From contig JAWLAG010000001.1 of assembly GCA_041395505.1 (NCBI GenBank), positions 1,302,001 to 1,366,000 of the forward strand: a DNA stretch of 64,000 nucleotides, given 5' to 3'. Positions within the stretch are counted from its first letter, which is position 1; each line of letters begins with the position of its first letter. The notes below the pieces were generated by a model. That model saw only the letters and a program-made list of their open reading frames with translations. It had not been told where the DNA came from and searched no databases. Positions 9,620 to 18,417 of this stretch are shown piece after piece. This stretch comes from Steroidobacteraceae bacterium (GTDB lineage Bacteria; Pseudomonadota; Gammaproteobacteria; Steroidobacterales; Steroidobacteraceae). A program made the translations under genes and the position numbers.

Positions 9620-10849
9620 GTGATGGACTCTATTAGGCTTGGTGCTCCAATTGAAGCGATGTGCGCAGATCCAATACTTATGAGTCCAAAAAATCCAAAG
9701 GAATCTCGAGAAAATAGCAAAGCCGTTGGCAGACCAGTTGTAATTGTCGTTCAACAAATGACACTAAATGAACGCCCGCGTATTCGAAAGTTATGTGAAT
9801 TGCTTCGAGAGAAGGGGTTGTCGTTCGAGATTTGGAAATTCGGTGACGATCACGGAAGCGCGCCAGATGATTACGTCGTGAAAAACCTGATGAACGCGAG
9901 CTGGCGAAATAGCAATGCTGTAATCCGTTACCTGGTCTGGATGCTCCGCGTGTTTGTACGAGCCGCACAATGCCGGACTGAGGTACGGTACTTTGCTGTT
10001 GGCTTTGACTCGGCGTTGCCAATCGCATGTCTTTTAGCGCCAAGGGCATCGCTGTTGTTCGACAATATAGATAATGTTTCCATGAGCTATGCATGGCCTC
10101 CGGTAATCAAGAAGCTGCTCATCAAACTAGAGTGCTGGGTGGCGGCGCGTGCGGAGTTACACGTGAACCCGTCTGGGCGGCGCTGGCGTTGGAATGATTC
10201 AAATTTGCGAATCGTAACGAACACTCCGAGCTGGTCTGCCGTGCGTGAAGCGCAAAATATTGCAAGCGCGTACAGTAGAGCAAAAAACGGACGGTTTACG
10301 ATTTATTTGAACGGTTGGCTATCCCAAACCCGCGGCATCGCTACGCTTTTGCGGGCGATCGAAGTTCTCGAAAGTCAGTCAATACAGGTCGAAGTAATTG
10401 TTGCTGGGCGACCGAGTTGTACCGACGCAGAAATATTGTTGGGGCGTGAGTATGTTGATTATTTAGGCATGCTTTCGAATGTTGACGCATTGGCGGCGTA
10501 CTTCAGAGCCGATTTGGCATACATATTTTATGATCCGGCTTTAGAGATAAACAGGTTGGCCGAATCTCAAAAGTGGACCGACTGTTGGGCTACCGGAACT
10601 GCATTTGTGTCCAATAGCGAGATTGTCACACTAAAGCCGTTTGTTGAAGCAAACGCGTGTTTCACGGTGCCCTATTCCGACGCCGATAGTTTGGCGTCGT
10701 TGCTGAGGGAGTTGGCCGAGAACCGCTCGGCGTTGAAGGAGAGAGTGCACCGTTTGCGGGAAATGAAATTTCGGTATTGGGACGAAGCGATGTCGTCGAT
10801 AATCGATGAATGGTCGGCAATGAAGTGGCGCCCGCACAGTGGTTTATAA
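9620..10849 (+). CDS. GT-B type glycosyltransferase
   Basis: This 409-residue protein looks like a family 4-type glycosyltransferase. The N-terminal half contains a Rossmann-like acceptor domain (PVVIVVQQMTLNERPRIRKL; LLFDNIDNVS). The C-terminal half contains FTIYLNGWLSQTRGIATLLRAI and VEVIVAGRP, then RLAESQKWTDCWATGTAFV in the place of the donor-binding 'E..K..E.MA.G.P' motif. It should add one sugar to the lipid-linked repeat unit in the cytoplasm. GTG at 9620 or ATG at 9623 could start it. Its 3' end lies just before the next oxidoreductase gene. Donor and acceptor cannot be told from the sequence. Confidence 0.65.
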   Translation: MMDSIRLGAPIEAMCADPILMSPKNPKESRENSKAVGRPVVIVVQQMTLNERPRIRKLCELLREKGLSFEIWKFGDDHGSAPDDYVVKNLMNASWRNSNAVIRYLVWMLRVFVRAAQCRTEVRYFAVGFDSALPIACLLAPRASLLFDNIDNVSMSYAWPPVIKKLLIKLECWVAARAELHVNPSGRRWRWNDSNLRIVTNTPSWSAVREAQNIASAYSRAKNGRFTIYLNGWLSQTRGIATLLRAIEVLESQSIQVEVIVAGRPSCTDAEILLGREYVDYLGMLSNVDALAAYFRADLAYIFYDPALEINRLAESQKWTDCWATGTAFVSNSEIVTLKPFVEANACFTVPYSDADSLASLLRELAENRSALKERVHRLREMKFRYWDEAMSSIIDEWSAMKWRPHSGL

Positions 10850-10890
10850 ATAAGTCCCTTGGCTACCGAACAGTTGGCAATCAGGTAAAT

Positions 10891-12051
10891 ATGGATTACA
10901 CCCGTCACACGATTTGGTACAAAATTCGAAAGGCGCTCAGGTATGTACGTCTGTACGGCCTTGGCAGGACGGTCAGCAAGATTCGTGCGCAATATCACAT
11001 GCGTAATGCAGGGCAGCCCAAGGATCTTGCGCATTCAACGGTACCCGCACGGAAGACGCAAGTCGTTGGAATACTTGGGTGCGGCAATTTCGCATACTCG
11101 ACAATTGCATACTATTTATGCAAGTGCCGAGGCGAAGTAATCCGTGGATGCATGGACATTCACAAGTCTCGCGCGGTTTCGCTCGCGCACCGTTACAGTG
11201 CCCACTACGGCACCGATAGTGCTCAGCGCGTAATTGACGATCCACAAATCCAGCTCCTGTATATCGCGTCCAACCACGCGTCCCACGCGGAGTATGCAAT
11301 TAGCGCGCTGCAAGCGGGTAAAGCTGTTCACATCGAGAAACCCCCTGTGGTGAATCACGATCAATTGCGGCGGCTTTGCAATGCAATTCGGCAGAACAAC
11401 GGGCTGGTGAGAATGGGTTTTAATCGCCCCTTGTCTCCGTTTGCGAGAAAATTGAACTCGGCGCTTCGCCAACAGAACAGTCTATCAGTGATCAATTGGT
11501 TCGTAGCGGGCCACGAACTGCCAGAGAACCATTGGTATTTCAGTGAATCGGAAGGTGGAAGAATTCTCGGCAACTTATGTCACTGGACCGATTTTACACT
11601 TCGGATGGTGTCACGAAATCGTCGTTATCCAATCCGGCTGATTCCGGGAAGAGGTAGTGCGTCGGATTCAAATCTGGCGTTAGTATCGGTGTTCGCCGAT
11701 GGAAGTGTGTCCTCAATAACTTTTTCGGCCATGGGACACACATTCGAAGGTGTGCGCGAGCGACTGTCAGTGCATTGCGGTGACGTAATAGCTTATATGG
11801 ACGATTTTCATAGCATGACAATTTATGAAAAGGAAAAAACGTCACGTTTTCGATTGATCAATAGAAATCATGGGCACAAGGAATCAATTGTTGGAACATT
11901 TGATTGCACCATACCTAACCCCTGCGTTGAAAAATTCGCTTCGATTGCAGACGTTTGGGAGACGTCAGACTATTTTCTCGGAGCCAAGACGGCGTTGGAG
12001 ACGGGTCGGGAGGTGACAATAGATGAGTATAGTGAGTCAGTTCTCAAGTAA
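10891..12051 (+). CDS. Gfo/Idh/MocA-family oxidoreductase
   Basis: The frame is open from 10810, overlapping the upstream glycosyltransferase, but the ATG at 10891 is the more natural start. The 386-residue product has an unusual basic N-terminal extension of about 55 residues before the NAD(P)-binding motif GILGCGNFAYS. It then has the family EKP motif (HIEKPPVV) and a C-terminal domain with GNLCHWTDF. Family members oxidise or reduce sugar hydroxyls, often on nucleotide sugars. The next gene carries a second Gfo/Idh domain fused to an MDR dehydrogenase, so the two may act in sequence. Its substrate is unknown. Confidence 0.75.
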   Translation: MDYTRHTIWYKIRKALRYVRLYGLGRTVSKIRAQYHMRNAGQPKDLAHSTVPARKTQVVGILGCGNFAYSTIAYYLCKCRGEVIRGCMDIHKSRAVSLAHRYSAHYGTDSAQRVIDDPQIQLLYIASNHASHAEYAISALQAGKAVHIEKPPVVNHDQLRRLCNAIRQNNGLVRMGFNRPLSPFARKLNSALRQQNSLSVINWFVAGHELPENHWYFSESEGGRILGNLCHWTDFTLRMVSRNRRYPIRLIPGRGSASDSNLALVSVFADGSVSSITFSAMGHTFEGVRERLSVHCGDVIAYMDDFHSMTIYEKEKTSRFRLINRNHGHKESIVGTFDCTIPNPCVEKFASIADVWETSDYFLGAKTALETGREVTIDEYSESVLK

Positions 12052-12104
12052 GAGATGGTTTATTGTTCTGCCGATGGGTTCGAGCTCGCCGATTTGGTGA
12101 TTCA

Positions 12105-14231
12105 ATGAAACAAGTTTTTCAAGATCTGAAAACCGGATCGACGTATGTTTTGGAGGTGCCAACGCCAAATGTAGAACCCGGCAAGATTCTGATTCGTACA
12201 AAGTATTCTCTGATTTCATCTGGCACAGAGCGCATGTTGGTTGAATTCGGAAAGGCTAGTCTGGTCGAGAAAGTCAGGCAGCAGCCCGAAAAGGCGGCTC
12301 AAGTCATAGCGAAGATAAAGACGGACGGCGTGCTCGCAACGATGCGCGCCGTCGACGCGAAGCTGTCTCAGCCAATGCCTCTTGGCTATTGCAATTCGGG
12401 TGAAGTGGTTGCGGTCGGCAAGAATGTTCGCGGTTACTCCGTCGGAGATCGCGTTGTGTCTAATGGTCGCCACGCGGAATTTGCGTGTGTGCCGAGCAAT
12501 TTGTGCGCGAAACTGCCGGGCAATGTTGCATTCGATGAGGCGCCATTTGCGGTGCTCGGGGCGATTGCGCTTCAAGGCATTCGGTTAATCAGTCCGACGT
12601 TAGGCGAAAATATTGTTGTATTTGGGTTGGGCCTCATTGGGTTGATGGCCGTTCAAATCCTGCGGGCAAATGGTTGTCGTGTACTCGGCCTGGATTTCAA
12701 TCAAGATCGACTGCGCTTGGCTCAATCTATGGGCTGCACGGTTATCGATCTTTCGTCAGTCCAAGATCCGATTCAAGCTGCAATTGAGTTTTCGCGTGAT
12801 CGCGGCGTCGATGCGGCGTTACTAACGCTGGCGACAAAAAGTAGCGAGCCAATTGCGCAGTCCGCCAAGATGCTGCGTAAGCGGGGCCGAATTGTTTTGG
12901 TGGGTGTCGCAGGTACGCAACTTTCTCGAGATGACTTTTACGAAAAGGAACTGTCCTTTCAAGTTTCTTGCTCCTATGGACCTGGTAGATATGACATCAC
13001 GTATGAGGAGCAAGGCCACGATTATCCATACGGACTAGTTCGTTGGACAGAACAGAGAAATTTCGAGGCAGTGTTGGACCTAATGTCCAGTGGTTCCCTA
13101 TGTGTATCGCAACTCGTTTCGAGCAGGTTTGAGATCGATAGAGCTCCAGAGGCATATAATTTGATTGCAAGCGACGAACCGGCTCTGGGCGTTCTTCTGC
13201 AGTTTGATTCGGCGCCACTTCTCTCTGACGTTGCTGTCAAGCCGATTCAAAAATTGATCGGTAAACCTCGTGAGATCCGCGATCAGCAAAGGGAAAGAGG
13301 TGCGGTAGGGATAATTGGCGCCGGCAACTATGCTGCATCGATACTTATTCCAGCGTTCAAAATGGCCAGCGCCGAGTTGGCGGCAATTGGTTCTCGAGGC
13401 GGGGCGAATGCCGGATTGCTTGCGCGTCGGTTTGGAATCGAGCGAGCAACGGCTATTTCAGAAGATATACTGAATGATCATACTATTTCGTCGGTCGTGA
13501 TTGCGACCCGACACGACAGTCACGCCGAGCTTACATGTGCCGCGTTGAATGCGGGCAAGAACGTCTTCGTCGAAAAGCCGCTATGCATTTCCCTGGAGCA
13601 GCTTGAGCAAGTTGCGCTTGCCGAACAAAGATCGACAGGTATCCTAATGGTAGGGTTCAATCGACGTTTCGCTCCGCAGATAGTTGAGATCAAGCGGCGA
13701 CTGGTGGATATGACTTCGCCGAAAGCAATTGTCATGACAGTCAATGCCGGATCACTTGCGGGGGAGCACTGGACTCGTGATAGTGCGATAGGCGGTGGCC
13801 GATTGGTAGGCGAGGCATGCCATTTCATCGACCTAATGCGATTTCTCGTCGATCAACCAATTGTAGCAGGTGATGTTCAATCAATGGGCAGCGAGCATCG
13901 CGATACATTTGCAATCCAATTGCACTTTGCCGATAAATCACTGGGCACTATTAATTATTTTTCGAATGGCCATCGGGCCGTCCCAAAGGAGCGAGTCGAG
14001 ATTTTCATCGGTGGGAGAGTTTGTCAGTTAGAAAATTTCCGACGACTGAATCTGTACGGTTTCGGGGGGCGGTCTCAAATCAAGGCGTGGCGCCAAGACA
14101 AAGGGCAGGTCTCATGCGCGAAGGCGTTCATGAATGCTGTCCGCCACGGTCTTGAATCGCCCATAAGAGTTGGGGAGCTACTCGAAGTTTCACGGATCAG
14201 TATTGAGCTGCAGGCACAAATCGCAGAATGA
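12105..14231 (+). CDS. MDR dehydrogenase fused to Gfo/Idh oxidoreductase
   Basis: Starting at the ATG at 12105, the protein has 708 residues and two oxidoreductase domains. The N-terminal part (about 1-365) is a medium-chain dehydrogenase/reductase with nucleotide-binding motif VFGLGLIGLMA; the usual catalytic zinc ligands are not evident. The C-terminal part (about 395-708) is a Gfo/Idh/MocA domain with GIIGAGNYAAS and VEKPLCI. Such bi-domain proteins recur in exopolysaccharide and capsule clusters beside heparinase-fold and WbuB-like genes, exactly as here, but to my knowledge have no assigned reaction. The downstream heparinase gene begins 4 bases after the stop, indicating co-translation. 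Confidence 0.8.
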   Translation: MKQVFQDLKTGSTYVLEVPTPNVEPGKILIRTKYSLISSGTERMLVEFGKASLVEKVRQQPEKAAQVIAKIKTDGVLATMRAVDAKLSQPMPLGYCNSGEVVAVGKNVRGYSVGDRVVSNGRHAEFACVPSNLCAKLPGNVAFDEAPFAVLGAIALQGIRLISPTLGENIVVFGLGLIGLMAVQILRANGCRVLGLDFNQDRLRLAQSMGCTVIDLSSVQDPIQAAIEFSRDRGVDAALLTLATKSSEPIAQSAKMLRKRGRIVLVGVAGTQLSRDDFYEKELSFQVSCSYGPGRYDITYEEQGHDYPYGLVRWTEQRNFEAVLDLMSSGSLCVSQLVSSRFEIDRAPEAYNLIASDEPALGVLLQFDSAPLLSDVAVKPIQKLIGKPREIRDQQRERGAVGIIGAGNYAASILIPAFKMASAELAAIGSRGGANAGLLARRFGIERATAISEDILNDHTISSVVIATRHDSHAELTCAALNAGKNVFVEKPLCISLEQLEQVALAEQRSTGILMVGFNRRFAPQIVEIKRRLVDMTSPKAIVMTVNAGSLAGEHWTRDSAIGGGRLVGEACHFIDLMRFLVDQPIVAGDVQSMGSEHRDTFAIQLHFADKSLGTINYFSNGHRAVPKERVEIFIGGRVCQLENFRRLNLYGFGGRSQIKAWRQDKGQVSCAKAFMNAVRHGLESPIRVGELLEVSRISIELQAQIAE

Positions 14232-14235
14232 ATAT

Positions 14236-15891
14236 ATGCGACGTGCGGACCGGCCGTCGTGCGGTTCAATTGGCCGTTTTCTCCGCACCGTTCGCTATTT
14301 GCGGGTTCGGCAAATAATTTGGCGTTTCCTTCGAAAAATACCGCGACCGTCTGCATCAATTACGAGTAAGGCGCCGCAAGTTCGCATGCAACCGAATGTC
14401 TGGCGCGTTCCAGCGCGACGGGACAGGTCGTTTCTAGATGACACGCATGCAAGGTTCCTACAGAGTACTCGTGATATCGGTCGAGTTGGATGGGACAATC
14501 CATGTATTCCGAAGCTTTGGCGGTACAACCTGCATTATTTTGATGATCTGAACGCGGCGGGGACGTCTTTGCGAACGGATTTGCAAAAGACCTGGGTTGA
14601 GCGATGGATAAACGGCAACCCGCCAGCCCGCGGAACCGGTTGGGACCCTTATCCAACGTCGATCCGTATCGTTAACTGGATCAAATGGGCATTTGGCGGT
14701 GTACCACTGGATGCATGCGCGAATCAGTCACTGGCAGTGCAGGTACGGCATCTGACGAGAAGGATCGAGTGGCACTTAATGGGGAACCACCTACTATGCA
14801 ATGCCAAGGCTTTGATTTTTGCAGGGACCTATTTTTCGGGCAGCGAGGCAGAACGTTGGCGAGAAACCGGAATCCGTATACTTGCGAAGCAATTGGATGA
14901 ACAGGTATTGGCCGATGGTGGACATTTCGAGCTCAGTCCAATGTATCACGCACTGTTCTGCGAAGATTTGCTCGATCTATTGAATCTGTGTATTGCAGCA
15001 GACGATCGAGTAAATGGCTTGCAACAATTAAGAACGCGCCTTGCGGTGATCATTCCACGCACGATCTTCTGGTTGCGCGCTTTGAGCCACCCGGACGGTA
15101 CGCTCGGATTGTTTAATGATTGCGCGGAGGGAGTGGCGCCGCAGCTCGATGAAATCGTCTCATACGCAAGTCGGCTCGGAGTCGTATCAGATGGTGAATT
15201 GCAGAGACCCTGCGTATTTCTGAACCATAGTGGATATGTGCGTCTCAGTCGCGGACCTGCTGTGGCCCTTATTGATACTGCTGCAGTAGGGCCAGACTAT
15301 CTGCCGGGGCATGCGCACGCCGATACGTTGTCGTTTGAATTGTCTTTGCATGGTAGAAAATTGATCGTCAACGGCGGCACGTCCCGCTACGAGGTGGGAA
15401 ATGTGCGGTCCCGCGAACGATCGACGTCGCAGCACAGCACTTTGGAGCTTGACGGGCTTGATTCATCTGAGGTTTGGTCAGCTTTTCGCGTCGGCAGGCG
15501 TGCCTATCCATTCGATCGACGCGTTGAGACGAGTCAAGTTATCTGCAGCCATGATGGATATTCGTATTTGCGGGGTCGACCCATACACACAAGAACATGG
15601 AGGCTTACTGAATGCGCGCTGAAAGTTATCGACCATGTTTCCGTTAAGAGATACGCGGCGCGAGCAAGATTTTTGTTGGCGCCTGGATTGACGATCAACG
15701 GTAAGATCGACAGATTTTGCATTGTCGACAACGTGGGCCAAGCTGTCGCTTGCGTGCGGATTCACTGTGGATATGCAAAGGTCGAGACGACGACGTACGC
15801 TCAACGCTTCGGCGAAGTACAGGAGATAGCGGTGTTGATTGTCGAACTGACGGGAGGACAAGCAATATCGGAATGGAACTGGTGCGGTTGA
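14236..15891 (+). CDS. Heparinase II/III-family protein, second copy
   Basis: From the ATG at 14236 the protein has 551 residues. It carries the heparinase II/III toroid (WDPYPTSIRIVNWIKW; HLMGNHLLCNAKAL) and the C-terminal sandwich with PGHAHADTLSFEL, VNGGTSRYEVG and RSTSQHSTLELDG. Those His and Tyr residues lie where lyases of this fold bind metal and catalyse elimination. No clear signal peptide is seen; the N-terminus is strongly basic. It is shorter than and divergent from the copy at 4.8 kb. The stop overlaps the start of the next glycosyltransferase (TGATG), so the two are probably translationally coupled. A uronate-containing product polymer is consistent with the ugd gene downstream. 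Confidence 0.8.
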   Translation: MRRADRPSCGSIGRFLRTVRYLRVRQIIWRFLRKIPRPSASITSKAPQVRMQPNVWRVPARRDRSFLDDTHARFLQSTRDIGRVGWDNPCIPKLWRYNLHYFDDLNAAGTSLRTDLQKTWVERWINGNPPARGTGWDPYPTSIRIVNWIKWAFGGVPLDACANQSLAVQVRHLTRRIEWHLMGNHLLCNAKALIFAGTYFSGSEAERWRETGIRILAKQLDEQVLADGGHFELSPMYHALFCEDLLDLLNLCIAADDRVNGLQQLRTRLAVIIPRTIFWLRALSHPDGTLGLFNDCAEGVAPQLDEIVSYASRLGVVSDGELQRPCVFLNHSGYVRLSRGPAVALIDTAAVGPDYLPGHAHADTLSFELSLHGRKLIVNGGTSRYEVGNVRSRERSTSQHSTLELDGLDSSEVWSAFRVGRRAYPFDRRVETSQVICSHDGYSYLRGRPIHTRTWRLTECALKVIDHVSVKRYAARARFLLAPGLTINGKIDRFCIVDNVGQAVACVRIHCGYAKVETTTYAQRFGEVQEIAVLIVELTGGQAISEWNWCG

Positions 15892-17147
15892 TGAAAATCC
15901 TTTTCTTGAGCGATAACTTCGTGCCCGAGGTGAATGCGCCCGCGAGCCGAACATTTGAGCATTGCAAGGACTGGGCATCGGCGGGTCACAGTGTCGTCGT
16001 TGTTACTTGCGTGCCCAATTTTCCGGCCGGACGTATTTTCAACGGATATCGTAACTGGCCCTGGCAAAAGGAACTGATAGAAGGGATAAAAGTCATACGA
16101 GTTTGGTCGTACATTACAAGCAATTCCGGTTTTGTACGGCGAACTTTGGATTATCTTAGTTTCATGATTACGGGATTCCTGGCTGGGGTATTTGTTCGCC
16201 GGCCGGACATTATTATTGGTACATCACCGCAATTTTTCGTTGTATGCGGCGCTTGGTTGATCTCGGCCGTGAAGCGCAAACCTTTTGTGTTTGAGCTCCG
16301 CGATCTTTGGCCCGAATCAATTAAGGCTGTCGGTGCAATCAGAGATGGCCTGACACTCCGTTTCCTAGAGAGCGTCGAGTTATTCCTATACAAGCGTGCG
16401 CGACGAATCGTTTCGGTAACTCATTCTTTCAAAGATGCGTTGAGTGCGCGGGGTGTTTCGCCCGACAAGATATCCGTTGTCACTAATGGTGTTGATTTGA
16501 GTCAGTTTGGTGAAAGGCCGAAAGATCGCGACCTGTTGGGGCAGTTGCGCCTATCCGAAAAATTCATAGTTGGGTACATTGGTACACACGGCATGGCGCA
16601 TGGCCTTACAACCATATTGGAGGCGGCAAAAGTCGCAAGTGAACGAGACGAGTTGAAAAATGTATTTTTCTTGTTCGTTGGCGACGGGGCGGAGAGACAG
16701 AATCTTTTGGAAATGGCCGAGCGGATGCAGCTCAGTAATGTCCTGCTTTTGCGCACCGTACCGAAATGCGACATAGCGAAGTACTGGTCAATTTTGGATG
16801 TCGCTGTGATCCACCTTAAAGATCATCCACTATTTCGGACAGTCCTGCCGTCCAAACTTTTTGAATCGATGGGCATGGGAATTCCGGTTCTACTCGGCCT
16901 GGCGGGTGAAGCCGCGGATATCGTTTTGCGCGAAAGGATTGGCGCCGTCTTCAGGCCCGGCAGCGCAGTCGACCTTGTGGACCAAATTCAGTATTATCTG
17001 AGCGACCCAGTTGCCCTTGAGACTTGCCGGAAATACGCATTGCGCGCAGCATTAAAATATGATCGCTCGAGTCTCGCAGCAAAGATGCTGCGAATACTCA
17101 GTGACGTTGTTGTGACAGATCGGGAAAACAAGCAGTTGAGACCATGA
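15891..17147 (+). CDS. WbuB-like family 4 glycosyltransferase
   Basis: The frame is open from 15717 inside the heparinase gene, but the ATG at 15891 gives the standard beginning MKILFLSDNFVPEVNAPA. The 418-residue protein has an N-terminal acceptor domain with FELRDLWPESIKAVGAI, and a C-terminal domain with VGDGAERQNL and FESMGMGIPVLLG, the donor-phosphate binding region of GT4 enzymes. WbuB-type members transfer acylaminosugars in O-antigen assembly. The donor used here is not determinable. It closes the tightly packed MDR-Gfo, heparinase, GT4 set. Confidence 0.8.
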   Translation: MKILFLSDNFVPEVNAPASRTFEHCKDWASAGHSVVVVTCVPNFPAGRIFNGYRNWPWQKELIEGIKVIRVWSYITSNSGFVRRTLDYLSFMITGFLAGVFVRRPDIIIGTSPQFFVVCGAWLISAVKRKPFVFELRDLWPESIKAVGAIRDGLTLRFLESVELFLYKRARRIVSVTHSFKDALSARGVSPDKISVVTNGVDLSQFGERPKDRDLLGQLRLSEKFIVGYIGTHGMAHGLTTILEAAKVASERDELKNVFFLFVGDGAERQNLLEMAERMQLSNVLLLRTVPKCDIAKYWSILDVAVIHLKDHPLFRTVLPSKLFESMGMGIPVLLGLAGEAADIVLRERIGAVFRPGSAVDLVDQIQYYLSDPVALETCRKYALRAALKYDRSSLAAKMLRILSDVVVTDRENKQLRP

Positions 17148-17158
17148 AGGGCGGCTAC

Positions 17159-17188
17159 TTGTCGGACGGAAATAAGGATATCTATAAT
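17159..17188 (+). promoter_or_regulatory. Candidate sigma-70 promoter for wecA
   Basis: TTGTCG at 17159-17164 and a perfect TATAAT at 17183-17188 are separated by 18 bases. They lie in a 172-base AT-rich gap that interrupts the otherwise tightly packed cluster, upstream of the WecA-like gene. The -35 element matches 4 of 6 consensus bases. Confidence 0.4.
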
Positions 17189-17319
17189 TCTACGATTTTA
17201 TGGATTTTTCGATATCAAGGACGTCGTGCTGCGCTCGCTTAATGGATGGGCCGTGTAGCTCATGAGCCAGATTGGTCGAATTTGCACGAGCTAAAAGTAT
17301 CTACCATGGACGTATCACC

Positions 17320-18405
17320 GTGCGAGACATTTACTTAGCGTTGCTCGCTTTTGTCCTGTCTACGCTTACAATTGCGGCATTGCGACCTTTGGCGGTTGCG
17401 GTCGATTTGGTTGACAACCCCGGTGGCCGAAAAACTCATAAAGGTCGGATTCCCATCGTTGGTGGAATTGGAATGTATCTGGGCATCGCTACTTGCATGA
17501 GCCTGTTTGAGCCGCAAACATCTTCGGTAAGTATATTTCTGGGGGCTTTGGGGATTTTGGTGATACTCGGCCTCGTCGATGATCGATTCGAAATTTCGCC
17601 GTGGTTTCGCTTGCCGGTGCAGATTCTCGCTGTAGTGCTGTTTGTTCTACCAACGAATCTTTTCGTGCAGACTCTGGGCGCACCGTTTTCGGAAAAAATA
17701 ATTGCGTTGAGTGGTTTCGCCTCGTATGCGACGACTGTCATTTTGATGGTCGGTGGAATCAATGCGTTTAACATGCTTGACGGTATAGACGGTCTCGCGG
17801 GAGCAATTGCGATCGTGGCGATGGCGTTTTTGGCGTATTTGGCTTTTGGAACCGGTATGCTTGAGCTTGCTGGAGCGGCGCTCATTATTATCGGTGCGAT
17901 CATGGCGTTCCTTATTTTCAACGTTCCATTTCGATTCAATCGCCCGTGGTTGTGTTTTATGGGGGATTCAGGCAGCACGTTGTTGGGGTTTTCTGTCGCG
18001 TGGATGTCCTTGTCGGTTTCGCAGCACGCGACAGGCGCCGTGCGACCAATAATTGTTCTATGGATTGTTGCCCTCCCAATTTATGAAGTGGTGGCAAGTA
18101 CAGTGCGCAGGATCGTGAGAGGCGTTTCTCCATTTCGTCCTGATACATTTCACTTCCATCATCAAATGTTGCGAGCCGGAATAGGAGTTCGCGCAATTTT
18201 TTTTGTTGCTATTGGGTTGTCCATTCTCTTCGGTTTGATTGGCGTGTCCCTCCATTACCTCGGAGTTAGCGATCAGCAATCTTTCACTTTGTTTTTGATC
18301 ATGGGGTTTTTGGTCGCCTGGTTGATGTGTCATGCTGAAATTCTGACGCGGCTGATTCCGAAGAGTCTACGTCGAGATTTCGAGGAACGCACAGAGGGTG
18401 CATAA
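17320..18405 (+). CDS. wecA: WecA-type polyprenyl-phosphate sugar-1-phosphate transferase
   Basis: This integral membrane enzyme starts repeat-unit synthesis by moving HexNAc-1-phosphate from a UDP-sugar to undecaprenyl phosphate. The sequence has about 11 membrane helices and the family motifs VDNPGGRKTHKG, GLVDDRFEI, NMLDGIDGLAG, FMGDSGSTLLGF and the FHFHHQML histidine motif. The frame is open from a TTG at 17272, but a GTG at 17320 places the first helix and VDNP motif at the distance seen in E. coli WecA, giving 361 residues. It is followed 12 bases later by ugd. The GlcNAc preference usual for WecA is inferred from the family. Confidence 0.85.
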   Translation: MRDIYLALLAFVLSTLTIAALRPLAVAVDLVDNPGGRKTHKGRIPIVGGIGMYLGIATCMSLFEPQTSSVSIFLGALGILVILGLVDDRFEISPWFRLPVQILAVVLFVLPTNLFVQTLGAPFSEKIIALSGFASYATTVILMVGGINAFNMLDGIDGLAGAIAIVAMAFLAYLAFGTGMLELAGAALIIIGAIMAFLIFNVPFRFNRPWLCFMGDSGSTLLGFSVAWMSLSVSQHATGAVRPIIVLWIVALPIYEVVASTVRRIVRGVSPFRPDTFHFHHQMLRAGIGVRAIFFVAIGLSILFGLIGVSLHYLGVSDQQSFTLFLIMGFLVAWLMCHAEILTRLIPKSLRRDFEERTEGA

Positions 18406-18417
18406 GCGCGTGGTTGA

